Of a stretch of 5,928 nt of DNA, positions 1 through 4,580 are shown one piece after another (within the stretch, counting starts at the first letter, position 1; each line of letters starts with the position of its first letter). This DNA is from Desulfobulbaceae bacterium (lineage in GTDB: Bacteria > Desulfobacterota > Desulfobulbia > Desulfobulbales > Desulfobulbaceae): the NCBI GenBank assembly GCA_011322715.1, contig DRLX01000291.1, positions 1-5,928 on the forward strand, written 5' to 3'. The translations under genes were made by a program, and so were the position numbers. A model generated the notes under the pieces. It worked only from the letters and a program-made list of their open reading frames with translations. It had not been told where the DNA came from and ran no database searches.

Positions 1-1
1 C

Positions 2-43
2 AAAAAACAAGCCGCCGCTATTCCGTTGGAGCCTGTGGATTAG
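2..43 (+). CDS. Possible C-terminal end of an upstream gene (partial)
   Basis: Frame 2 is open from the left edge and reads KKQAAAIPLEPVD before a TAG stop at 41-43. The stop falls immediately before a Shine-Dalgarno-like stretch that would serve the next gene, which is typical operon spacing. Thirteen residues cannot identify a product. The frame used by the next ORF is also open to the left edge, so this tail is only one of two readings. Confidence 0.25.
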   Translation, partial: KKQAAAIPLEPVD

Positions 44-57
44 GGAAGGTGAAATTG

Positions 58-600
58 GTGAATACTCCTGATGATAAATATATAGTGACAAAAGCAGCCA
101 TTTTGCATTATGAGTTTTCAATACGAATATGGGATGCCCTGGAAAGAGGGGTAATTCCAGAAAAAGTATTTCAAGAACCAATTACAATAAGCGATGGAGA
201 ATTTAACCTCGTTTTGAATGATAAGCACTTCAGCTCAATCGAAAATCAAAAAAGAGCCGCTATAGCATTTATTAGTGATTCTTTTGGTCGTGCGGTCAGT
301 GCTCTATCAGAGTTGTTGAGCCAATTACTTGAACAGCAAACACATCCAACAGATGAGCAAAAGGATGTGCGGGATTTTATATATATGATCCGCTGTGCCT
401 TCTCACATGAGATTGGTTTTCCAAAATGGGAAGTTAAAAGCCCTAATTCGCCATACATGAGAAAGATGAACGTGTTGGGAAATACATACGACATGGCCAA
501 GTTAAATGGGGAAATTTTTGAATATCACCATGCTGGTGGGTATGAAATTCTCCACAATATATTTCGCGATCTTTATAAGTTCTTTCCGGGCCAAAATTGA
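58..600 (+). CDS. Uncharacterised protein with HEPN-like R-x4-H motif
   Basis: I do not recognise this ~180-residue protein as a named family. It is predicted to be mostly helical in the middle, has no signal peptide or membrane segment, and contains MIRCAFSHE (residues about 112-118 from this start). The R-x4-H pattern at the end of a helix is the signature of HEPN-domain RNases and abortive-infection proteins; assigning it here is inference from one motif. GTG at 58 is preferred because AAGGTG at 46-51 lies six bases upstream. GTG at 49 and TTG at 55 are in the same frame, and the frame has no stop back to the left edge, so a longer protein is possible. The gene is visibly AT-richer than its neighbours, with codons such as ATA, AAA and TTT, which suggests acquisition by transfer. 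It is convergent with coq9, about 110 bp apart. Confidence 0.7.
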   Translation: MNTPDDKYIVTKAAILHYEFSIRIWDALERGVIPEKVFQEPITISDGEFNLVLNDKHFSSIENQKRAAIAFISDSFGRAVSALSELLSQLLEQQTHPTDEQKDVRDFIYMIRCAFSHEIGFPKWEVKSPNSPYMRKMNVLGNTYDMAKLNGEIFEYHHAGGYEILHNIFRDLYKFFPGQN

Positions 601-683
601 TGGCATTAGAGAAAACTGATAATTTATGGTTGTGTATTAATGAATTACGCTATGTCATCGTAATTATATGAAATAGATTAAAC

Positions 684-704
684 TGATGTAAAATTTTTAC
701 ATCA
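684..704. repeat. AT-rich 21-bp inverted repeat between convergent genes
   Basis: The arms TGATGTAAAA and TTTTACATCA (10 bp each) flank a single central T, six bases beyond the coq9 stop codon. It lies between two converging genes and could be a weak bidirectional terminator: the A and T runs supply U-tracts on both strands, but the stem is AT-rich and must sacrifice central pairs to form a loop. A protein-binding palindrome is the alternative. The rest of 601-709 shows nothing further that I can support. Confidence 0.4.
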
Positions 705-709
705 AGGCC

Positions 710-1366
710 TTACGCCCCGTATTTCATCTTTCCGGCCATGCGCCACAGGTCGGGCATTTTGGCGGTGAGTTTTCGTATCTGCGCCTTGCCTTTCTCAAAC
801 TGCATGACATTTTCGATGCGCCGGTCGAGGAAGGCCCATGTCTCGGCATACTCCGCACTTTCATCATTGAGCCAATAGAGCAAAGTTGCGCTATAGACCG
901 CCGACAGGGTCATGCGTTTGGTATAGAAATTAAAATCCGTGGACGGGTCATGGATGGTCTTCCACATCAGGTCCACAGTATGATAGAGAATTTTAAGGCC
1001 AAGGGCACTATTGATTGGCAGGGCGAGGAAGGTCACGGCACGGCGGGTGGCTTCGCGGATTTCCTGCTCGGCTTCGATGCGGCTGCGGACCAGAAGGGTT
1101 ATTTTCTCACGAATTTTTAACGGCGCCAGTGTGCCTTCCGTACAGGCCGCGACCATCTTCTGATCTTGATTTTGGGCCAGCAGCTCTATCATATCGCCGG
1201 GGCCACCGGGAAAGGCCAGATGGGCCAAGCCGGGGTCTATGCCCAAATCCTCTGCCGCCTGGGTCATGGTCCTGTCGGTCCAGCCGTCAAAGGGCACATG
1301 GGGCAGGGCGGCCTGTAACAGCGGGCCGCGCAATTCATCGGGAATATCGGTATCTGGCTTGTTCAT
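710..1366 (-). CDS. coq9: COQ9-family ubiquinone biosynthesis protein
   Basis: COQ9 is a lipid-binding accessory protein of ubiquinone biosynthesis. In eukaryotes it presents quinone intermediates to the hydroxylase COQ7, and the alphaproteobacterial homologues are thought to act alike at the inner membrane. The 218-residue length fits the family. Residues about 12-55 form the TetR-like helical N-terminal part (LLQAALPHVPFDGWT, then DRTMTQAAEDLG). The diagnostic COQ9 core follows: STDFNFYTKR (142-151), LYWLNDES (163-170) and FLDRRIENV (179-187). No signal peptide or membrane span is seen, as expected. The ATG is preceded by only a weak GATGAGA ribosome site. The gene is divergent from rpsU, a pairing I associate with alphaproteobacterial genomes. 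Identification is by motif recognition and I regard it as secure. Confidence 0.93.
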   Translation of the reverse strand: MNKPDTDIPDELRGPLLQAALPHVPFDGWTDRTMTQAAEDLGIDPGLAHLAFPGGPGDMIELLAQNQDQKMVAACTEGTLAPLKIREKITLLVRSRIEAEQEIREATRRAVTFLALPINSALGLKILYHTVDLMWKTIHDPSTDFNFYTKRMTLSAVYSATLLYWLNDESAEYAETWAFLDRRIENVMQFEKGKAQIRKLTAKMPDLWRMAGKMKYGA

Positions 1367-1387
1367 TTCAGTCTCATCGTGAATTAA

Positions 1388-1417
1388 TTGACAGGGGTAT
1401 TTTACCCCTTGTTAGGA
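1388..1417 (+). promoter_or_regulatory. Possible rpsU promoter with a palindromic spacer
   Basis: A perfect TTGACA (1388-1393) is followed by AGGGGTA-TTT-TACCCCT (1393-1409), a 7-bp inverted repeat that would fill the promoter spacer. The matching -10 is poor: at 17-18 bp only GTTAGG or TTAGGA is present. A better hexamer, TAAAAT at 1427-1432, is too far away. The palindrome could be an operator acting on rpsU, on divergent coq9, or on both. The remaining bases to 1539 are an untranslated leader in which I see only a weak 7-bp stem (1457-1477). Confidence 0.3.
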
Positions 1418-1539
1418 ATATTACCATAAAATACTTCCCAAGGGCGTCTGCTTTTGCTAGAAGTCACTGCCTTCTGGAGTCTTTGCGGATTCTTGAAGGT
1501 TATTTTAACAACTAACCTAGAAAGGAGTGTGACAGACCA

Positions 1540-1746
1540 ATGCAGGTTTCTGTCCGCGACAATAACGTAGATCAAGCTCTCCGTGCGCTGAAGAAAAAAC
1601 TACAGCGCGAGGGCGTGTATCGTGAGATGAAAATGCGCCGATTCTTTGAAAAGCCTTCTGAAAAGAAAGCCCGTGAATCCGCCGCAGCCGTCAGACGTGC
1701 GCGTAAGCTAGATCGTAAACGTATGGAACGCGACGGCGTTATTTAA
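1540..1746 (+). CDS. rpsU: 30S ribosomal protein bS21
   Basis: bS21 is a small basic protein of the 30S platform near the 3' end of 16S rRNA and takes part in initiation on natural mRNAs. The 68-residue product has the family's features throughout: an N-terminal MQVSVRDNNVDQALRALKKK segment, the central EGVYREMKMRRFFEKPSEKK, and a lysine/arginine-rich C-terminal helix (residues about 43-66). A good AAAGGAG at 1521-1527 precedes the ATG, with a rather long 12-base spacing. The gene appears to be monocistronic, because an intrinsic terminator follows within 30 bp. Identification is secure. Confidence 0.97.
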   Translation: MQVSVRDNNVDQALRALKKKLQREGVYREMKMRRFFEKPSEKKARESAAAVRRARKLDRKRMERDGVI

Positions 1747-1767
1747 TACGTTTTCGTTAATTTTCTT

Positions 1768-1806
1768 AAAAGGCCGTCCTCAAATTCTTTGAGGTGCGGC
1801 TTTTTT
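1768..1806 (+). terminator. Intrinsic terminator of rpsU
   Basis: The stem pairs GGCCG (1772-1776) with CGGCT (1797-1801) and CCTCAAA (1778-1784) with TTTGAGG (1788-1794). A small asymmetric internal loop separates the two helices and TTC forms the apical loop. Six T residues follow (1801-1806) and four A residues precede it. Its position 22 bp after the rpsU stop makes the role clear. Confidence 0.88.
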
Positions 1807-1816
1807 ACGATATAGT
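1789..1816 (+). promoter_or_regulatory. Candidate promoter for the GNAT operon
   Basis: TTGAGG (1789-1794) and TATAGT (1811-1816, five of six to consensus) are 16 bp apart, giving a start near 1823 and a short leader to the ATG at 1846. The -35 lies inside the rpsU terminator, so the match may be accidental. A promoter is nevertheless expected here because the strong terminator isolates the next operon from rpsU. Confidence 0.3.
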
Positions 1817-1845
1817 ATAAAAAATACAAAAATATAGGGGCATTC

Positions 1846-2313
1846 ATGGTAGAAATCGTTGAACTCAGACAGATAGATTACGGGCAATGGGCCACGCTTT
1901 ATAAGGCCTATGCCGACTTCTATCAGGTGTCATTGACCGAAGAACAATTGCAGACGGTCTGGACATGGCTTGACGGTCATGAGACAGAACTGCGCGGTCT
2001 TGCGGCTCTGGTCGATGGGGAACCACAGGGGATTGTTCATTACCGCCGTTTTCTGCGCCCGCTGGCCGGAGAGGTAGGTATTTTCCTAGATGATATTTTT
2101 GTCTGTCCTTCCGCCCGGCGCAAGGGGGTGGGCAAGGCGCTTCTTGACCGGCTTCAGGATATTGCCGATGCTCAGGGCTGTACCGTGATAAGATGGATGA
2201 CTGCGGAGCATAATCACGGCGCTCAGAATTTCTATGACCTGTTCGGCAAGAAAACCGGCTGGATTACTTATGACCATAAAATGGGTGGCGAGGATGACCT
2301 CGACAGAAAGTAA
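1846..2313 (+). CDS. GNAT-family N-acetyltransferase
   Basis: The 155-residue protein is a single GNAT domain, which transfers an acetyl group from acetyl-CoA to an amine; the substrate cannot be inferred. Motif A is clear: the strand GIFLDDIFVCP (78-88) leads into the pyrophosphate-binding loop R91-R-K-G94-V-G96, matching R/Q-x-x-G-x-G/A, followed by the helix KALLDRLQDIA. Motif B is AQNFYDLFGKKTGW (126-139) with a tyrosine in the usual position (Y130). The protein is probably cytosolic. AGGGG at 1836-1840 sits five bases before the ATG. The gene heads an operon; its last 20 bases overlap the preferred start of the hydrolase gene. Confidence 0.9.
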   Translation: MVEIVELRQIDYGQWATLYKAYADFYQVSLTEEQLQTVWTWLDGHETELRGLAALVDGEPQGIVHYRRFLRPLAGEVGIFLDDIFVCPSARRKGVGKALLDRLQDIADAQGCTVIRWMTAEHNHGAQNFYDLFGKKTGWITYDHKMGGEDDLDRK

Positions 2314-3325
2314 ATCTGGCTTCCGTCATTATGGCCGTCACATCTCCGGTCTGAATATTCCGGTCTTTAAAACGGGGTTGAAATGGCGCGGGGCGGATTT
2401 GCAAACCCTGCGCAATACTATTGTCGGCCCGTCCATGGCCCTTGGCCCGGATTTTGAACGGGTCAGTTTTTCCATCGACGGCGGACATATGCTTAAGGCG
2501 GCTTATCATCCCTCCCCGAAATCAGATGTCCTGCCGGTGATTATCATCATTCACGGGCTGGCCGGGGATGAGACCTCGGCCAATGTCATATCTTCTGCGG
2601 CTTACTTCATATCCCTTGGGTTTCCGGCGTTACGCCTTAACCTTCGCGGGGCTGGTCCCTCGGCGGAAACAAGCGTTGGTCCCTATCACGGCGGGTTGAG
2701 CGCGGACTTGGCACAGGTTGTGACGCAGGCGCAGGGTTACGGTGCCGGGGTGGTGCTATACGGGATTTCTCTGGGCGGCAATATGATGCTGAAATATCTG
2801 GGCGAGCAGGGGGCGGCGGCCCCGGTGCGGGCGGCCATCGCGGTTAGTGCGCCGCTATGCCTGAAAACGGTGCAACTGCGTTTGATGGAAAGCCGGAACC
2901 GGCTGTATCATAATTACCTGCTGCTCGGCATGCGCAACTATGCCAAACAGATGGCGGGGCAGCATGAGGCTGATCTGATTGCCCGGGCGCGGTCGGCAAA
3001 ATCCCTTTATGAATTTGATGATCAATTCACCGCCCCGGCCCATGGCATGAGCGGGGCAGAGGAATATTACCGGCTGAATTCAGCGCAGAAATTCGTTGAC
3101 CATATCCGGGTGCCGACATTGATCATTCATGCCCGCAACGACCCGTGGATTCCGGTGGAGGATTATCAGGTGCGGTCATGGGATAACACAGGTGCGATCA
3201 GCCTTTTGATTGCCGAGGACGGCGGCCATGTGGGCTTTCACGGCAAGGGTTACCCTGTGCCGTGGCATGAACGGGTTGCCGCTGAATTTATGGTGCATCG
3301 GATACAGAATGAGGTTGCCGCATGA
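2294..3325 (+). CDS. YheT-like alpha/beta-fold hydrolase
   Basis: This 343-residue protein belongs to the YheT/COG0429 branch of alpha/beta hydrolases, predicted esterases of unknown substrate. Using the ATG at 2294, the landmarks are: an N-terminal W-R-G-A-D-L-Q-T segment resembling the family's 'HLQT' region, the oxyanion-type HGLAGDE at 87-93, RGAG at 118-121 followed by YHGG, the nucleophile elbow G157-I-S159-L-G161, the acid in HARNDPW (D283), and the histidine in EDGGHVGFHG (H312). The Ser-Asp-His triad is therefore intact. An in-frame ATG at 2234 would add 20 residues but lies deep inside the GNAT gene with no ribosome site. ATG 2294 follows GGGTGGCGAGG, is near the end of the GNAT gene, and starts close to where the family does. 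The gene ends in an ATGA overlap with the lipoprotein gene. Confidence 0.88.
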   Translation: MTSTESKSGFRHYGRHISGLNIPVFKTGLKWRGADLQTLRNTIVGPSMALGPDFERVSFSIDGGHMLKAAYHPSPKSDVLPVIIIIHGLAGDETSANVISSAAYFISLGFPALRLNLRGAGPSAETSVGPYHGGLSADLAQVVTQAQGYGAGVVLYGISLGGNMMLKYLGEQGAAAPVRAAIAVSAPLCLKTVQLRLMESRNRLYHNYLLLGMRNYAKQMAGQHEADLIARARSAKSLYEFDDQFTAPAHGMSGAEEYYRLNSAQKFVDHIRVPTLIIHARNDPWIPVEDYQVRSWDNTGAISLLIAEDGGHVGFHGKGYPVPWHERVAAEFMVHRIQNEVAA

Positions 3326-3930
3326 GGGCTTTGTTTATCCTGATAATGACAATGGCATTGTCTGCTTGCGGCGGCAGTCCGGCAACGCGGTTGTTGAAAG
3401 TGCATCATAATGATGTGGTCGAACGGGATGATTTCGGGATCTGTAAGGGATATGGCTGTCGCTATTACCTGAAAACGGGCCTTGATGAGGCGGAATGGCA
3501 ACAGATCGTCGATGTCTTTGCCCGCGCACCGGAAGATGCGGCGGCGGAACGGGCGTTAATCAAGCGGGCCATCGGGCTGTTTGAACAGTTTGTCGGACCA
3601 AAGACCGGAACGGATACCGATGATCCGGGGGCGCAGATCATTAATTTCTCGACCCGTGATCAGATGGATTGTATTGACGAGGCCTTTAATTCCACCACCT
3701 ACCTGTTCATTCTGCGTAAAGCCGGACTGATCAGGCTCCATACGCTGGGCAAGCCTCTGCATCGGGGCAATTATATCAGCCGCTGGCCCCATAATACTGC
3801 TACTATCTTTGAGATAGGGGGTGACAAGGCGCAATATGTGGTTGATTCGTGGTTCCATGCCAACGGGGTGCCGCCAGAGATCGTTCCGGCAGAGCTCTGG
3901 TTATCGGGTTGGTCACCGGATAAAAAGTAA
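3322..3930 (+). CDS. Lipoprotein with possible Cys-His-Asp (transglutaminase/papain-like) triad
   Basis: The N-terminus is a short lipoprotein signal: a hydrophobic stretch (residues 3-12) and the lipobox L13-S14-A15-C16, followed by GGS, so the mature protein should be anchored on the periplasmic face of a membrane. The remaining ~185 residues are not a family I can name. Three spaced motifs stand out: MDCIDEAFNSTTYL (C117), WPHNTATIFE (H157) and YVVDSWFHANG (D175). An ordered Cys...His...Asp, with the Cys at the start of a helix and D-S-W on a strand, is the pattern of transglutaminase-like and papain-like cysteine peptidases; this is inference. C41 and C46 could form a disulfide. ATG overlaps the hydrolase stop (ATGA), implying translational coupling. 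An alternative is a non-catalytic envelope protein. Confidence 0.82.
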   Translation: MRALFILIMTMALSACGGSPATRLLKVHHNDVVERDDFGICKGYGCRYYLKTGLDEAEWQQIVDVFARAPEDAAAERALIKRAIGLFEQFVGPKTGTDTDDPGAQIINFSTRDQMDCIDEAFNSTTYLFILRKAGLIRLHTLGKPLHRGNYISRWPHNTATIFEIGGDKAQYVVDSWFHANGVPPEIVPAELWLSGWSPDKK

Positions 3931-3933
3931 GCC

Positions 3934-4113
3934 TTATACTTCTTCGATATTGCTGTCGGAAAAATTCCAGTCGGTGGAATTTTCCATTTCGGCCATGAAC
4001 AGATGCTCGGCGGCAATAACAGCCTCATCCGCATCGTTGGCCTCCACCGTGGATACCCAATAGAATGACCCGCGCTTGAGGTCGGCTTTCAAAGTGACTT
4101 TAAAGCTTGCCAT
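3934..4113 (-). CDS. Small acidic uncharacterised protein
   Basis: The 59-residue product begins MASFKVTLKADLKRGSFYW, continues into a helix rich in A, D and E (DADEAVIAAEHLFMAEMEN), and ends in an acidic tail (SDSNIEEV). The beta-then-helix pattern and the phase of conserved-looking residues suggest a real compact domain, but I cannot name the family. The frame stays open upstream to 4299, yet that extension is cysteine-rich nonsense running across an intrinsic terminator, so I reject it. ATG 4113 gives a natural N-terminus; ATG 4128 (adding MESQI) is possible, with CGGGAAACAAGAG just upstream. The gene is tail to tail with the lipoprotein gene, three bases apart, with no visible terminator. 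Upstream lies a structured RNA ending in a terminator, which may control it. Confidence 0.7.
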   Translation of the reverse strand: MASFKVTLKADLKRGSFYWVSTVEANDADEAVIAAEHLFMAEMENSTDWNFSDSNIEEV

Positions 4114-4178
4114 GATCTGTGATTCCATTCTCTTGTTTCCCGTTACTTCCCTAAAGGGTGTGTGATCGGGTTTCAAGG

Positions 4179-4214
4179 AAAAAATGGTGCTCCCCATATA
4201 AATGAAGAGCACCA
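4179..4214 (-). terminator. Intrinsic terminator of the minus-strand RNA
   Basis: On the minus strand TGGTGCTC (4214-4207) pairs perfectly with GAGCACCA (4192-4185) across a 14-base loop and is followed directly by six T residues (plus-strand A run 4179-4184). It has the form of a rho-independent terminator on the minus strand only. It stands upstream of, not downstream of, the small minus-strand gene. Confidence 0.75.
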
Positions 4215-4328
4215 AGTCGCAAGGAGGGTTTCGATCACAGGCCGCCTGTAAATCGCAAGAACAGACGACCCTGCATATCCTGTCTGATATGCAGATCATG
4301 GATAAAGAGGGCTTAAATCTTTATCCAT
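4179..4328 (-). ncRNA. Candidate ~150-nt structured small RNA or 5' leader
   Basis: Read on the minus strand, the region has every part of a small RNA gene. A promoter (4333-4361) predicts a start near 4326-4328. There follow an 11-bp perfect stem (4298-4308 with 4318-4328), a 9-bp perfect stem with a six-base loop (4271-4279 with 4286-4294), a 5-bp stem with CGG loop extended by CGAT/ATCG (4232-4255), a pyrimidine-rich CCCTCCTT, and a terminator (4179-4214). CCCTCCTT is complementary to a Shine-Dalgarno sequence, as in several alphaproteobacterial small RNAs that block translation. It does not look like 6S, SRP, tmRNA or a riboswitch I know. The alternative is a leader whose terminator attenuates the small gene at 4113, about 65 bases further on. 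Confidence 0.55.
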
Positions 4329-4332
4329 AAGA

Positions 4333-4361
4333 ATAGTATTACAATAGTGAATAATAGGCAA
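4333..4361 (-). promoter_or_regulatory. Candidate minus-strand promoter for the small RNA
   Basis: On the minus strand TTGCCT (4361-4356) and TACTAT (4338-4333) are separated by exactly 17 bp; each matches consensus at four of six positions. The predicted start, near 4326-4328, coincides with the first base of the 11-bp 5' hairpin, which raises its credibility. AT richness of the region makes chance matches easy. Confidence 0.4.
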
Positions 4362-4408
4362 ATATAATTTATTTACTTGAATTTTATTAAAAATATAAAC
4401 ATATATTA

Positions 4409-4420
4409 CCTATTAATAGG
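4409..4420. promoter_or_regulatory. Palindrome CCTATTAATAGG, candidate operator
   Basis: A perfect 12-bp palindrome lies nine bases upstream of the plus-strand -35 and about 50 bp from the minus-strand -35, in the AT-rich stretch 4320-4428 between the divergent promoters. A second copy of the right half (TAATAGG) is at 4352-4358, overlapping the minus-strand -35. The arrangement would suit a shared repressor or activator; no regulator gene is in the window. Confidence 0.35.
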
Positions 4421-4429
4421 AATTAATGC

Positions 4430-4458
4430 TTGACAAAGCGGGGCCGTTCGTGTAGTCT
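4430..4458 (+). promoter_or_regulatory. Promoter of the tail-module leader
   Basis: A perfect TTGACA (4430-4435) is followed after 17 bp by TAGTCT (4453-4458; four of six). The expected start is about 4464-4466. It is the only convincing promoter between the small gene and the phage-derived genes and lies right after the AT-rich block, as expected for a strong vegetative (sigma-70 type) promoter. Confidence 0.6.
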
Positions 4459-4464
4459 TTATTA

Positions 4465-4533
4465 CATGGTCAGAAATCGGCTCTTGAGAGGGACAACTGA
4501 TCATCGGAAATACAGGGCGATGCCCTTAATGTG
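4465..4533 (+). CDS. Possible leaderless 22-residue leader peptide
   Basis: An ATG at the predicted transcription start opens a frame of 22 codons (MVRNRLLRGTTDHRK, then YRAMPLM) that stops with TGA at 4531-4533, one codon short of the terminator stem. Five arginines, one lysine and one histidine make it strongly basic. With no ribosome binding site it would need leaderless initiation, which is known in alphaproteobacteria. The fit between promoter, ORF and hairpin is suggestive, but a 22-codon ORF can occur by chance. Confidence 0.2.
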
Positions 4534-4563
4534 AAACCGTCTTCTTTTGAGGGCGGTTTTTTT
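4534..4563 (+). terminator. Intrinsic terminator before the phage-derived operon
   Basis: AAACCGTCTTC (4534-4544) pairs with GAGGGCGGTTT (4549-4559), an 11-bp stem with two G-T pairs and a TTTT loop, followed by T residues to 4563. It lies between the promoter at 4430 and the ribosome site AGGGGG at 4571-4576. No further promoter fits between it and the gene at 4581, so expression must pass through it or come by read-through. Confidence 0.82.
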
Positions 4564-4580
4564 ATGTCTGAGGGGGTTGT

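Larger units (their letters stand above)
4465..4563 (+). ncRNA. ~100-nt leader or small RNA ending in an intrinsic terminator
   Basis: The predicted transcript runs from the promoter start to a T-tract at 4557-4563 and contains a 5-bp hairpin AGGGC-GAT-GCCCT (4514-4526). GCCCTT (4522-4527) can instead pair with GAGGGC (4549-4554) in the terminator stem, so two mutually exclusive folds exist, the logic of an attenuator. It could be a free-standing ~100-nt small RNA or the regulated leader of the downstream tail genes, or both. I recognise no known RNA family. Confidence 0.45.

Noticed and set aside
1015..1515. Plus-strand ORF of 166 codons antisense to coq9
   Set aside because: It lies opposite a confidently identified gene, is rich in R, G, P and S as antisense frames of GC-rich genes often are, and has no ribosome site or family motif.
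2234..2293. Earlier ATG for the YheT-like hydrolase
   Set aside because: It would overlap the GNAT gene by 80 bases, has no Shine-Dalgarno sequence, and adds residues not expected at the family's N-terminus.
4114..4299. N-terminal extension of the small minus-strand gene back to an ATG at 4299
   Set aside because: The extension is cysteine-rich, lacks family-like features and would cross a perfect intrinsic terminator and two hairpins. The compact 59-residue form is more plausible.
4179..4563. Known RNA families: 6S, SRP/4.5S, tmRNA, tRNA, or a described riboswitch
   Set aside because: Neither RNA shows the pairing of 5' and 3' ends expected of 6S, the SRP GGAAG-type apical loop, a tRNA-like end, or a riboswitch core that I recognise. 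This is from memory; an Rfam search would be decisive.
4114..4580. Phage attachment site or integrase-linked boundary
   Set aside because: The change from chromosomal to phage-like genes occurs here, but I found no tRNA gene, no integrase and no repeat that could be assigned as att within the window.
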